64,000 bases of DNA from Cypionkella sinensis (GTDB taxonomy: Bacteria; Pseudomonadota; Alphaproteobacteria; Rhodobacterales; Rhodobacteraceae). Positions 17,125 to 25,963 of the stretch are shown here, in pieces. The notes beneath the pieces are model-generated. The model saw only the letters and a program-made list of their open reading frames with translations. It was not told the origin of the DNA and searched no databases. Every line of letters starts with the position of its first letter. Within the stretch, counting starts at the first letter, position 1. The stretch is from the NCBI RefSeq assembly GCF_042646385.1, contig NZ_JBHRTO010000001.1:248001-312000 (forward strand), read 5' to 3'. The position numbers and the translations under genes are program-made.

Positions 17125-17708
17125 GCGGGCACACGCGCGCGGGCAGTATCAAGAAAATTCTTCAGCAACTGATGACCATGCTCGGATGCGATGGATTCGG
17201 GGTGAAACTGCACGCCCTCAATCGGTTTGTCGCGGTGGCGCAGCCCCATGATGGTGCCATCCTCCAGCCATGCGGTGATTTCAAGGCAATCGGGCAGGCT
17301 TTCCTTCTCGACCACCAGCGAATGATAGCGGGTGGCGGCAAAGGGTGAGGGCAGGTCGCGGAACATGCCTTGGCCTTTGTGGTGCATCGCACCCATCTTG
17401 CCATGCACGATCTCGTGGCAACGGATGACCTTGCCGCCAAACGCCTCGCCAATGGTTTGATGGCCAAGGCAGACGCCGAGCAGCGGCACATCGGCCATTG
17501 CGGCGGCTTTTGTGAGCGGAATGCAGATGCCCGCCTGCGCCGGATCGCAGGGGCCGGGCGACAGCACGATCAGCTCTGGGCGCAGCGCCAAAGCCTCTTG
17601 CACCGACATGGCATCGTTGCGCACCACCCGCACATCCGCGCCCAATTCGCCCAAGTAATGCACAAGGTTGTAGGTAAAGCTGTCATAGTTGTCGATGAGC
17701 AGAAGCAT
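17121..17708 (-). CDS. trpG: Anthranilate synthase component II (glutamine amidotransferase)
   Basis: Releases ammonia from glutamine for TrpE. The 195 residues form a class I amidotransferase with Cys80 in GVCLGHQTIG, His169 and Glu171 in GVQFHPES, and the SPGPCDP oxyanion region. In some bacteria the same subunit also serves aminodeoxychorismate synthase (PabA). It heads the trpGDC-moaC-moeA set, while trpE lies 1.9 kb away across an oppositely oriented gene. I see no trp leader peptide or attenuator hairpin in the 177 bases upstream. Confidence 0.95.
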   Translation of the reverse strand: MLLLIDNYDSFTYNLVHYLGELGADVRVVRNDAMSVQEALALRPELIVLSPGPCDPAQAGICIPLTKAAAMADVPLLGVCLGHQTIGEAFGGKVIRCHEIVHGKMGAMHHKGQGMFRDLPSPFAATRYHSLVVEKESLPDCLEITAWLEDGTIMGLRHRDKPIEGVQFHPESIASEHGHQLLKNFLDTARARVPA

Positions 17709-17885
17709 GTGCAGGGTCCGGCGGAAAAGGGGATGAAGGTGGCGGCGGTTCGGTTTATAGAGGGGCCAATGGTGGCAGGCCTTGGGTCTTGGGCGGTTCT
17801 GGATTGGTTTTCAGTCGGCTATAGATGGGCCTAGCGGCAAAGCGGCGTCAAGGGCAAGTGGCGCTCATAATGGGTGGAGGCAGGT

Positions 17886-19361
17886 ATGATCCGGAATTTC
17901 GTGACAGGGATCGTCGTGGGTGGTGTGGTTGCCGGGGCAGGCTTGGGGGTGGTGTCGCAACTGGCCCCGTTGCCAAAACCTGCAGGGCAGGTGATGGCGG
18001 GTCAGCAGAAACCAGCGGCCCCACAGGATGCGGTGAAGGCTGCAGAACCGGCACCAAAACCCCCGGCAGTGGTGGATGAGGCCAAGCCGGCAGCCGAGAG
18101 CAAACCGGCAGCGGTCGCGCCAGACGCGAAACCCGCCGATGCGCCCGCGGTGGCACCCGCCGCGCAGCCGCAGACCGAAGCGGCGGCACCTTTGCCCGCA
18201 CCAATCACCGCGCCCGCGACAGAACTGCCCGCCAAACCGCCATCAGCCAGTGCCGAGGCCCCGGCGGGCCTGAACGACCCCGCCGCAGGGGCAGCACCGC
18301 CGCAGGTGCAGGCGGGCAGCGATATGGCCCCTAGCCCGGCCAGCCCCGCAGGACTTCCGGCAGATATGGCAACTGATGCAGCCCCCGCTCCGGCAGACCT
18401 GCCGCCGCCTGCGCCGCAAGAGACGACTGAGACTCTGCTGACGCCCGCACCAGCCCCCGAGGCGGCGACACCCTCGACCATCGTGATGGACCCGCCGCCT
18501 GCGCCCGAGGAACCTGCGCCCGCTGCGCCTTTGCCCACCGTGCTGGACACCAGCAAACCCGAAACACTGGCCCCCAGCACCGGGCTGACCAAATCGGTCG
18601 ATGGCGTGACGGTGGGGCGGCTGCCCAGCATCGCGGCCCCCACTGACGAGACTGCCCCGGCAGAGGCACCTGTGCCGGTGATCGACAAGCGGCCCATCGC
18701 GCAATATGCCGCAGCCTTCACCAACGACCTCGGCAAGCCCGAATTTGCGGTGCTGCTGGTCGATAATGGCGCGGCGGATCTTGACCGCGCCAAGCTGGCA
18801 GCACTGCCGTTTCCGGTCAGTTTCGTGATTGATCCGCTCGATCCCGGTGCTGCGGCAGCGGCGGCCACCTATCGCGCTGCGGGCAAAGAGGTGGTGATGC
18901 TGGCCTCTGGAATCCCGACCGGGGCGGTGGCGGGCGATCTGGAACAGACCTTTCAGGCCAATGCCGCCGTGCTGCCCGAAGCCGTGGCGGTGATGGATCT
19001 GGGCGCGAAAGGCTTTCAGGACAACCGCCCGCTGGCCTCGATGGTGGTGCCGATCATCAAGGATCAGGGGCGCGGTCTTGTCACCTTTGATGCCGGGTTG
19101 AACGCCGCAGATCAGGTGGCCAGGCGCGAGGATGTGCCCTCGGCGGTGATCTTCCGCGATCTGGATGCGGGGGGCGAGGATACGCCGCTGATCCGCCGCT
19201 ATCTCGACCGCGCAGCCTTCAAGGCGGCACAGGAAGGCCGGGTGGTGGTGGTGGGCACCACGCGCCCCGAGACGATTGCGGCGCTGATGGAATGGAGCAT
19301 CGAAGGCAAAGGCGCATCGGTGGCCCTGGCACCGATTTCGGCAGTGCTGAAGGTCAACTAA
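17886..19361 (+). CDS. Divergent polysaccharide deacetylase family protein (YibQ-like), membrane anchored
   Basis: 491 residues in three parts. Residues about 4-25 form a hydrophobic anchor or signal. Residues about 30-225 are a low-complexity linker made almost wholly of Ala, Pro, Glu and Lys, as in proteins that span the periplasm. The last ~250 residues hold the domain: IDKRPIAQYAAAFTN, FAVLLVDNGA, VSFVIDPLDPGAAAAA, REVVMLASGIP-like and VGTTRPETIAALMEW. This matches the divergent polysaccharide deacetylase (DUF610) family, whose biochemical activity is uncertain. The ATG at 17886 has GGAGG upstream. The gene lies antiparallel between trpE and trpG. Confidence 0.75.
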   Translation: MIRNFVTGIVVGGVVAGAGLGVVSQLAPLPKPAGQVMAGQQKPAAPQDAVKAAEPAPKPPAVVDEAKPAAESKPAAVAPDAKPADAPAVAPAAQPQTEAAAPLPAPITAPATELPAKPPSASAEAPAGLNDPAAGAAPPQVQAGSDMAPSPASPAGLPADMATDAAPAPADLPPPAPQETTETLLTPAPAPEAATPSTIVMDPPPAPEEPAPAAPLPTVLDTSKPETLAPSTGLTKSVDGVTVGRLPSIAAPTDETAPAEAPVPVIDKRPIAQYAAAFTNDLGKPEFAVLLVDNGAADLDRAKLAALPFPVSFVIDPLDPGAAAAAATYRAAGKEVVMLASGIPTGAVAGDLEQTFQANAAVLPEAVAVMDLGAKGFQDNRPLASMVVPIIKDQGRGLVTFDAGLNAADQVARREDVPSAVIFRDLDAGGEDTPLIRRYLDRAAFKAAQEGRVVVVGTTRPETIAALMEWSIEGKGASVALAPISAVLKVN

Positions 19362-19393
19362 CTTTGCCCGCGTGCTTGGCATCAGCTTCGGGT

Positions 19394-19475
19394 GCCTCCG
19401 GCGGGGATATTTAACGACAGATGAAATCACTCACGCACGCAATTTCATCTGTTCATAAATATCCCCGCCGGAGGC
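19394..19475. repeat. Long imperfect inverted repeat with 34-base arms (dispersed repeat, copy B)
   Basis: The left arm 19394-19427 begins GCCTCCGGCGGGGATATTTA and continues with three variable bases and ACAGATGAAAT. The right arm 19442-19475 is its reverse complement except for those three bases, and a 14-base loop separates them. Each arm is a copy of the element seen singly at 7061, 27278 and 32916. It lies between two converging genes and could form a very stable RNA hairpin, hence act as a terminator for both. Confidence 0.75.
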
Positions 19476-19511
19476 TTCCCAAGCCAATGCAGGCCGCTGG
19501 AAATTGCAGAA

Positions 19512-19575
19512 CATATCCCCGGCAGCGCCGCTGAGGGGGGCCTCGATGGCCCCCGAGGCGGCACTTGGTTACAGG
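19512..19575. terminator. G/C-rich hairpin before the trpE stop (repeat copy 2)
   Basis: GGGGGGCC...GGCCCCC with a CTCGAT-type loop is embedded in about 50 bases that resemble 2226-2285: both read CAGCGC, GTGAG or CTGAG, the G-run, TCGATG, the C-run, GAGGC and CTTGGTT. It lies just past the trpE stop on the minus strand and probably terminates the ppiD-trpE unit. Confidence 0.55.
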
Positions 19576-21077
19576 TTGCCCTTGCGCACGAACAGGCCTG
19601 CGTCTTCGGCGGCGCGGCGCAGGGCGCGGGATTTGTTGACGGTTTCCTGATATTCGGCTTCGGGGTCGCTGTCATAGACCACACCACCGCCCGCCTGAAT
19701 ATACAGGGTTTCGTCCTTCAACACCGCAGTGCGCAGGGCGATGCAGAAATCCATCTCGCCATTGCCGGCGAAATAGCCGACGCCGCCGCCATAGACGCCG
19801 CGTTTTTCAGGTTCCAACTCGTCAATGATCTGCATCGCGCGCACCTTCGGCGCGCCCGACACTGTGCCTGCGGGCAGGCCTGCCAGCAGGGCTGACAGCG
19901 CATCTTCGCCCTCGGCAATTTCACCCACCACGTTCGAGACGATGTGCATGACGTGGCTGTAGCGTTCGATGATGAATTGCTCGGTCGGGCGGACAGTGCC
20001 GACCTTTGCCACCCGACCCACATCGTTGCGGCCAAGGTCCAGCAGCATCAGATGTTCGGCAAGTTCTTTCTTGTCGGCGAGCAGATCCAACTCCAGCGCC
20101 TTGTCTTGTTCCGGCGTGGCGCCGCGCATCCGTGTGCCTGCGATGGGGCGCACGGTGACTTCGCCGTCACGCAGGCGGACGAGGATTTCCGGGCTGGCCC
20201 CGATCACCTGAAAGCCGCCGAAGTTGAAGAAGAACATGAAGGGCGAGGGGTTGGTGCGGCGCAACGAGCGATAGAGCGCGAAGGGGGGCAGGGTGAAGCT
20301 TTGCGCCCAGCGTTGGCTTGGCACCACCTGAAAGATGTCGCCTGCGCGGATGTAATCCTTGGCCTTCTCAACCGCCGCCTTGTAGCCGTCATGGGTGAAG
20401 TTTGAGCGCATCTCGCCCACGGTGGCGGCTTCGCCCAGATCACGCTGGGCGGCGGGGGCGCGATCGAGGTCGCGCAAGGCGTCCATCACCCGCTCGGCGG
20501 CTTGGGCATAGGCGGCACGCGCCGACAGACCCGAGGCCGCCCAAGCCGGGGCGACAAGGGTGACTTCGCCCTTCACGCCGTCCAGCACCGCCACCACCGA
20601 GGGGCGCATCAGCACGGCATCGGGCAGGCCCAAAGGATCGGGGTTCACATCGGGCAGGTGTTCGACCAGCCGGATCATGTCATAGCCGAGATAGCCGAAC
20701 AGGCCGCTTGCAATCGCGGGCAGGCCTTCGGGCAGATCGACGCGGCTTTCGGCGATCAGCGCGCGCATCGATTCCAGCGGATGCCCCGGCAGGGCGGTGA
20801 AGGCTTGCGGGTCAAAGCGCGCGTCGCGGTTGATCGACGCTGCCTCACCATGGCATTTCCAGATCAGATCGGGCTTCATGCCGACCACGGAATAGCGCCC
20901 GCGCACCTCGCCACCCGTCACCGATTCCAGCATGAACGTGTCGGTGCGGGCCTCGGCCAGTTTCAGCATCAGCGAAACCGGCGTATCGAGATCAGCCGCC
21001 AGACGGGCATAGACCAGTTGGTTCTTGCCCTCGGCCCAGCCGCGTTCAAACTGTTCGAAGGACGGCAGAAGATTCAT
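19569..21077 (-). CDS. trpE: Anthranilate synthase component I
   Basis: Forms anthranilate from chorismate using ammonia from TrpG. The 502 residues carry the tryptophan-binding feedback element LLESVTGGE-like (here FMLESVTGGEVRGRYS near residue 50), and the chorismate-binding domain with PSPFMFFFNFGGFQVIGASPE, RPIAGTRMRG, LLDLGRNDVGRV, YSHVMHIVSNV, LPAGTVSGAPKVRAM and the terminal VYDSDPEAEYQETVNKSRAL. The gene starts 30 bases after the stop of the ppiD-like gene and is likely co-transcribed with it. Confidence 0.97.
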   Translation of the reverse strand: MNLLPSFEQFERGWAEGKNQLVYARLAADLDTPVSLMLKLAEARTDTFMLESVTGGEVRGRYSVVGMKPDLIWKCHGEAASINRDARFDPQAFTALPGHPLESMRALIAESRVDLPEGLPAIASGLFGYLGYDMIRLVEHLPDVNPDPLGLPDAVLMRPSVVAVLDGVKGEVTLVAPAWAASGLSARAAYAQAAERVMDALRDLDRAPAAQRDLGEAATVGEMRSNFTHDGYKAAVEKAKDYIRAGDIFQVVPSQRWAQSFTLPPFALYRSLRRTNPSPFMFFFNFGGFQVIGASPEILVRLRDGEVTVRPIAGTRMRGATPEQDKALELDLLADKKELAEHLMLLDLGRNDVGRVAKVGTVRPTEQFIIERYSHVMHIVSNVVGEIAEGEDALSALLAGLPAGTVSGAPKVRAMQIIDELEPEKRGVYGGGVGYFAGNGEMDFCIALRTAVLKDETLYIQAGGGVVYDSDPEAEYQETVNKSRALRRAAEDAGLFVRKGNL

Positions 21078-21107
21078 CGCAGGGCCTTGGGTTCAAAGTA
21101 GAGAGGG

Positions 21108-22985
21108 TCAGTTGCTCAACTGGGTGTTGACCGCATTGATTGCCGCCTGATCCAGAGTGATCCCGGCAGAGGCGGTCAGCGACGCGGTATAAAGCGCCAT
21201 CACATCATCGGCAATCGCGCGGCCCGCGTTGACGTTGATCGCCTCGCGCAGAGCGGTGGCATCTTCACCAGTGGTGGGGGCGGCGGTGATGCTGTTGAGT
21301 TGCACCACGGCGGCAAAACCGGGGGCCTCGATCACGCGCAGATCATTGGGCTGCATCTGGAACACCGCCTCGACCACGGCCGGGGGCGCGTCTTTCACCA
21401 CGCCCTGCCGGTCAATCTGGGTGGTGCGCGACACGATGCCGAACGCGCCGAGGCTGGCGCCGCCCTCGACGGCTGCCTTGATGCGGGTGGCCTCATCGGA
21501 CAGTGCCTTGGCCAAAGCCTCGGCGGTGGCGGCGGCGGTGACTTTTTCCTTCACCTTGTCGAAGGGAACCGGGGCGGGTGGCACGGTGCTATCAAGCTGC
21601 ATGGCGACCAAGCCGCCGTCATCCAGCACGATGGCTTCGGGGAAATCGCCTTCGGCCAGTTTGGCTGCGGCATCGCGGAAGCCTTTGTAGCCGGTGATCG
21701 GGTCATTATCGTCCGCGCCCGGAGCGTAATCGGTTGTGGCGAGGGTCAGCCCCTGTTCTTTCGCGACATCTTCCAAGGTGGCACCGCCAGCCAGAGCATC
21801 ATCCACAGCCTCGACCTTGCCCGAGATTTCCTTGCGGGCGGCTTCAAGTTGCTGTTCCAGTGCCAGATCGGGTTTGGCTTGCTCGAACGTCGTCTCTTGC
21901 GCGGCCAGCACCGCATTCATGCGGAACAGCGCCGGGCCGATGGAGGAGTTGAATGGGCCGACCACGCCCGGATCTTTCAGCGCGAACACCGCCGCCCCGG
22001 CATCGCCGAGTTCTTTTTCCGAGACATCGCCCATGTCGACATCTTCCAGCGTCAGGTTACGCTCTTTCACCAGATCTTCAAACGAGGTGCCTGCGTCGAT
22101 GCGGGCTTTTGCAGCGGCGGCATCGGCTTCAGTGGCGAAGGCAAGGCGTTCGACCAGCCGCTTTTCCGGCACCACGTAGGTCGACAGGCGGGCCTGATAG
22201 GTGGCTTTCAGTGCGGCCTCGTCCAGCGGCATATCCTTGGCGATGGCATCGGGCAGCAGGGCGACGTAGGAAATCCGCTTGGCCTCGGGGCGGGTGTAGG
22301 TCTCGATATGCGCCTTGTAATAGGCCTGCAGATCGGCATCGCTCAGCGGCGGCATCGGTTTGGTCAGCGATTTTTCGGTCAGCCGCAGCATGGAAAAGCC
22401 GCGCTGCTCGCCTGCCCAGGCTGCGATGGTGTCGGTCAGGGTCTGCGGCGCACCAAGGCCGCCGCTGATCGCGGTTTGCAAAAGCTGACGCGCGGTGTCG
22501 GCACGCAGGCCGGATTCAAAGCTGGATTCGGTCAGGTTGTTCTGGCGCAGAACCTCGCGGTAGGCATTGCGGTCAAAGCCATCGACGCCCTGAAAGCTGG
22601 GGATCGCCGAGACTTTGCTTGCGACGGTGGCATCACCCACCGACAGGCCGATGCGGTCGGCCTCGTTATCCAAGGCGGCGCGGTCCATCACCTGTTGCAG
22701 CACCTGACGGTCAAGCCCGATCGCCTGCGCCTGTTGCAGCGTAACCGGCTGGCCGATCTGCTTGGAGAATTGATCCATCGCTTGCCGCATGGAGCGCGCA
22801 TAGTCATTCACGTCGATCTTCCGGTCGCCGACGGTGCCAATCGAGGTGGTGCCGCCGCCGAAATTGGTGACACCAAAGCCGCCCAAACCGCCCACGATCA
22901 TCGCCAGCAGCACCCAAGCCATGACGGAAGCGCCCCGGCGCTTTTTCTTCGGGGTGTCGTCGTCAGAGTGCGGTGCCTTGGCCAT
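21108..22985 (-). CDS. ppiD: PpiD/SurA-like periplasmic peptidyl-prolyl isomerase
   Basis: 625-residue inner-membrane-anchored folding factor. A charged cytoplasmic start (MAKAPHSDDDTPKKKRRGAS) precedes one transmembrane helix (about 19-37, VMAWVLLAMIVGGLGGFGV). The large periplasmic part begins with the SurA-N-like chaperone domain (VNDYARSMRQAMDQFSKQIG, VLQQVMDRAALDNEADRIG). A parvulin-like region may lie around 260-390, but the usual catalytic residues are not obvious, so chaperone rather than isomerase activity is possible. The ATG at 22985 was chosen because the family start sequence begins there and AGG lies 8-10 bases upstream. It precedes trpE. Confidence 0.85.
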   Translation of the reverse strand: MAKAPHSDDDTPKKKRRGASVMAWVLLAMIVGGLGGFGVTNFGGGTTSIGTVGDRKIDVNDYARSMRQAMDQFSKQIGQPVTLQQAQAIGLDRQVLQQVMDRAALDNEADRIGLSVGDATVASKVSAIPSFQGVDGFDRNAYREVLRQNNLTESSFESGLRADTARQLLQTAISGGLGAPQTLTDTIAAWAGEQRGFSMLRLTEKSLTKPMPPLSDADLQAYYKAHIETYTRPEAKRISYVALLPDAIAKDMPLDEAALKATYQARLSTYVVPEKRLVERLAFATEADAAAAKARIDAGTSFEDLVKERNLTLEDVDMGDVSEKELGDAGAAVFALKDPGVVGPFNSSIGPALFRMNAVLAAQETTFEQAKPDLALEQQLEAARKEISGKVEAVDDALAGGATLEDVAKEQGLTLATTDYAPGADDNDPITGYKGFRDAAAKLAEGDFPEAIVLDDGGLVAMQLDSTVPPAPVPFDKVKEKVTAAATAEALAKALSDEATRIKAAVEGGASLGAFGIVSRTTQIDRQGVVKDAPPAVVEAVFQMQPNDLRVIEAPGFAAVVQLNSITAAPTTGEDATALREAINVNAGRAIADDVMALYTASLTASAGITLDQAAINAVNTQLSN

Positions 22986-23073
22986 GGGTCTGCCTGTCTT
23001 ACAAAGGTTTGGCCGCTTGTCTAAGCGGTTGCGGGGATGGGGGCAAGGGTGGGGTGTGGTGGGTTGACCGATG

Positions 23074-23892
23074 CTAGGGCTGCGTTGACCCATGTGCGAT
23101 CACCATAGTCTCCCAACCGTCGTAGTCCACGCCAGATTTCTGCACGGCATCGACGATTATCGGGGTCAGCACCCGAAACGTTGACATCGTTATCGACATG
23201 TCGCGCGTCAGTACCACGCCATCCGGACCTGTCAGCCATCGTTCTACAGTAAATCCTTCGGTGCTGAGATCGGCAGCAAGCAGATCAAGTGATGCCCGTG
23301 GTCCGTAGAACCAGAAATCGGTCCTTCGGGCCGCACTGCCATCGTCGCCGTTTTTCCCAAGATCGAAAATCACGCTTTGGTCGCCGCTCAGTTGTATATC
23401 GGCAGCGGTAGGCGTGACAAGTTGGCTAAGAGTCAGACGATCCGGGACATCTTCCGCATCGCAGGAATAACCGCTGATCGGGGTGGCTTGCAGAATTTGT
23501 GACAAATCAAGCTGCTCGGGATGCAAGAAAAATATGCGGCGCTGACCTTGGCCTGTCACGCTTGCGAGGTGGATCATGCCCGCCTCTCGCAGCGCAGGAT
23601 CGTCTGCCAGTCGATCTTCGAGCACGTATAGGCGCTTGGTTTCTTGTGGCATGCCATTGCCATCGACGTCCTTTGCATCGGCGCGGCAGGCCACGACGGT
23701 TGCGCGGCCATTCTGCAGCAAGGTCTGTGCCCGAATGTTGCCAGTTCTGGCAAAGATCACCAAGGGCCTACCGTCGGACGCCACACGGTCATAGACTATC
23801 CAGATATCGCTGTCGGTGGCGGCTGTCTGGGCCATGAGAGGTTGCGACACGGCGAAAAGCCCAATAATCAGTGCGGCAATCTTCTTTATCAC
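23074..23892 (-). CDS. Secreted DUF695/RraB-like protein
   Basis: 272 residues. The start is GTG at 23892 with GGAAGAG 6 bases upstream; the frame remains open to 24018 but that overlaps the next gene. A signal peptide is clear: IKKIAALIIGLFAVSQPLMAQ with cleavage expected after AQ. The N-terminal half (IWIVYDRVASDGRPLVIFAR ... LYVLEDRLAD ... GQGQRRIFFL) fits the DUF695 pattern. The C-terminal part (RTDFWFYGPRASLDLLAADL ... DYDGWETMVI) resembles RraB, which in E. coli inhibits RNase E in the cytoplasm. An exported version cannot act on RNase E, so the role is unknown. Family calls are by pattern only. Confidence 0.6.
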   Translation of the reverse strand: MIKKIAALIIGLFAVSQPLMAQTAATDSDIWIVYDRVASDGRPLVIFARTGNIRAQTLLQNGRATVVACRADAKDVDGNGMPQETKRLYVLEDRLADDPALREAGMIHLASVTGQGQRRIFFLHPEQLDLSQILQATPISGYSCDAEDVPDRLTLSQLVTPTAADIQLSGDQSVIFDLGKNGDDGSAARRTDFWFYGPRASLDLLAADLSTEGFTVERWLTGPDGVVLTRDMSITMSTFRVLTPIIVDAVQKSGVDYDGWETMVIAHGSTQP

Positions 23893-23959
23893 TTCGGTCT
23901 CTTCCGATGCTGATGTGGCCAATGAGTGGGCGCCTCGCCTGCCCACCCATGCACTGCAT

Positions 23960-25138
23960 TTACCCCTTAAACCCCGCCAGCCGTCGGAATGTCTCGGCGA
24001 TCCCCGCCTGATCGACATTGGCGAAGGCGATGCGGATTTGGCGTTTGCCGGAGGCAGAGCCTTCGGGTTGGAACATGGTGCCGGGGAGCATCAAGAGGCC
24101 TGCTTCGGAGACAAGGCGTTTGCACAGGGCGTCAGAGGCGAGGGGGTAGGGGTGTTCGACATAGGCGAAATAGGCGCCGCAGCCGAGCAGTTTCCAATCG
24201 GGCAGTGCCGAGAAACCGCTGACCACGGCGGCGCGGCGGGCGAGGATTTCGGCGCGTTCGCCTGCGACCCATTGCGACAGGTTCTGCATCCCCCAAAGTG
24301 CGCCGATCTGGCCCAACTGGCTGGGGCAGATTGCGACGGTATCGAGGAATTTCTCGATCTGGAACAGCCGTTCAGCCGAGGCTGTGACGGCACCGACGCG
24401 GTGGCCGGTCAGGCGGTAGGCTTTCGAAAAGCTGTAAAGCTGGATCAGGGTGTCGTGCCAATCGGGATCAAGGAACAGATCATGCGGGCGACCTGTCCTG
24501 CTGTCGAAGTCGCGGTAAGTCTCATCCACGATCAGCGCGATGCCGTTGGCGCGGGCCAGATCGCGGAAGGCGGAGAGCGTCTCGGCAGGGTATTCGACGC
24601 CGCCGGGGTTGTTCGGGCTGACCAGCACGATGGCGCGGGTGCGGGGGGTGATCAGACGCTGGGCGGCCTCGGCCTCGGGGATCAGGCCGGGGCCTGCGGC
24701 GAGGGGGACGCATTTGACGCCCTGCATATCCAGCCACATTTTATGGTTGAAATACCAAGGCGTTGGCAGGATCACTTCATCGTCTTTTCCGGCCAGCGTG
24801 GACATCACCGCGCAAAAGGCCTGGTTGCAGCCTTGGGTGATTGCGGTCTGGCTTTCCAGCACGCTGCCGCCATAGGCCGCGGACCATTGCTTCGCGACTT
24901 CGGCGCGCAGAGCGGGCAGGCCAAGGACCGGGCCATAGAGATGCGCGTCGGGATTGTTCAGCGCGGCCTCGGCAAGGGCTTGGCGCAGGCCCAAAGGCGG
25001 GCTTTCGACCGGGGCAGCTTGGGAGATGTTGATCAGCGGACGCTCGGGCGGGAAGGTGACACCTTGCAGCCAACGCCGTGCCTCCATCACCGGGGGCGGA
25101 TCGGTGGCGGCCATGGCGGGGTTGAGCGGGTGGATCAT
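23960..25138 (-). CDS. Class I/II pyridoxal-phosphate aminotransferase
   Basis: 392 residues, fold type I. Visible landmarks are the LYGPVLGLPALR segment, SPNNPGGVEYPAETL, ALIVDETYRDF (the Asp that holds the PLP ring nitrogen), LYSFSKAYRLTGHRVGA with the PLP lysine, and the Arg-containing RQIRIAFANV near the end. Such enzymes transaminate aspartate, aromatic or other amino acids; the donor cannot be told. The ATG at 25138 has GAGG upstream; the frame remains open another 41 codons with no family sequence. A block of four hairpins at 25228-25427 lies in its 5' region. Confidence 0.88.
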   Translation of the reverse strand: MIHPLNPAMAATDPPPVMEARRWLQGVTFPPERPLINISQAAPVESPPLGLRQALAEAALNNPDAHLYGPVLGLPALRAEVAKQWSAAYGGSVLESQTAITQGCNQAFCAVMSTLAGKDDEVILPTPWYFNHKMWLDMQGVKCVPLAAGPGLIPEAEAAQRLITPRTRAIVLVSPNNPGGVEYPAETLSAFRDLARANGIALIVDETYRDFDSRTGRPHDLFLDPDWHDTLIQLYSFSKAYRLTGHRVGAVTASAERLFQIEKFLDTVAICPSQLGQIGALWGMQNLSQWVAGERAEILARRAAVVSGFSALPDWKLLGCGAYFAYVEHPYPLASDALCKRLVSEAGLLMLPGTMFQPEGSASGKRQIRIAFANVDQAGIAETFRRLAGFKG

Positions 25139-25227
25139 CGGGGCCTCGGGGTTGGGGTGGGTCGTGCTGGCTTCAGTGTTGATGGATGCGCGGGCGAGAT
25201 CAAGGGGCAAGCGATTGGCCGGGATCA

Positions 25228-25427
25228 GCAAACTCTCCGGTGGAGAGTTTGCCCCGGTCACGTGGCGCGCTTGCGATAAACCGCCTCAGGCCGCGATGGC
25301 AGAGGGCAGCGCCTGACCTGGCGGGCGAGAAGCGCCTGCCATGGGCAGGGCAGGCGCTGCCCGGAGGCTTTGGGCCTCCGGGGTGGTTTGGGGGCGTTCC
25401 GCATGGCAGGGGCGATGGCCCCTGCCA
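25228..25427. repeat. Block of four tandem hairpins in a 315-base gene-free stretch
   Basis: The 25139-25453 interval carries no gene I can support. It holds four perfect or near-perfect stems: 25228-25252 (11-base arms GCAAACTCTCC, 3-base loop), 25331-25358 (AGCGCCTGCC arms), 25361-25381 (CCGGAGGC arms) and 25404-25427 (TGGCAGGGGC arms). They could end transcription of the DUF2127 gene's neighbours or be a cluster of small palindromic repeats. No U-tract follows any of them. Confidence 0.65.
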
Positions 25428-25453
25428 CTGGAAGCTGGTCGCCGGGGAAATGC

Positions 25454-25963
25454 TCAAGTGGTCGCGGCCTTCGCCGCGCGTTTGACCTTCAGCGCTTTGT
25501 ATTCCTGCCAGATCAGCCCGATCATCAGCAGATCGAAGAACGCGAGCAGCAGCAGGAACGGCGAGCCGGAGTGCTGGAACTCAAAAATCTGGTAGATCAC
25601 AAAGCCCGCCAGCACCGCCATCGCCGCAGGATAGGCCCAGAGGATGCGCGCCCAAAGCATCACCACCATCGCCAGCTTCAAGCCACCATGCAGCGCCAGA
25701 TACCAGCCATAGAAATCCTGCGTCGCAACCGGAAATCCCTCCATCGCGCGCTGGGTCCAAGCGGCAAGCGTATCGGTCGGCGTCTCGGCAATCTGGAAAT
25801 GCGTCAGCCAATAGATCAGCCGCGCAATCGGCGCGTTGGGGGTGACAAGCAGGCCAAACCCGGCGAGAAACTCGGCCGAACACAACAGGCCCTTGATCGC
25901 AAGGCTGGTTTCAAACAGCCAATGCAGCAGGCTGGCGCGGCTGGGGCGGGCGGGGGGCTTCAT
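25454..25963 (-). CDS. DUF2127 family membrane protein
   Basis: About 169 residues with four hydrophobic segments (LLHWLFETSLAIKGLLCSAEF, DFYGWYLALHGGLKLAMVV, LWAYPAAMAVLAGFVIYQI, PFLLLLAFFDLLMIGLIW). The spacing and the HGGLKL and FDLLMI...EY strings fit DUF2127, a family of unknown function. The ATG at 25963 marks the start of family-like sequence; a GTG at 26041 would add 26 residues rich in Arg and is less likely. No ribosome binding site is convincing at either. Confidence 0.7.
   Translation of the reverse strand: MKPPARPSRASLLHWLFETSLAIKGLLCSAEFLAGFGLLVTPNAPIARLIYWLTHFQIAETPTDTLAAWTQRAMEGFPVATQDFYGWYLALHGGLKLAMVVMLWARILWAYPAAMAVLAGFVIYQIFEFQHSGSPFLLLLAFFDLLMIGLIWQEYKALKVKRAAKAATT

Noticed and set aside
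17709..17885. Possible trp attenuator upstream of trpG
   Set aside because: No leader peptide with Trp codons and no terminator/antiterminator pair were found.
21300..23024. 574-codon open frame on the plus strand
   Set aside because: It mirrors the PpiD-like gene and has a composition (His, Arg and Gln rich) typical of antisense frames.
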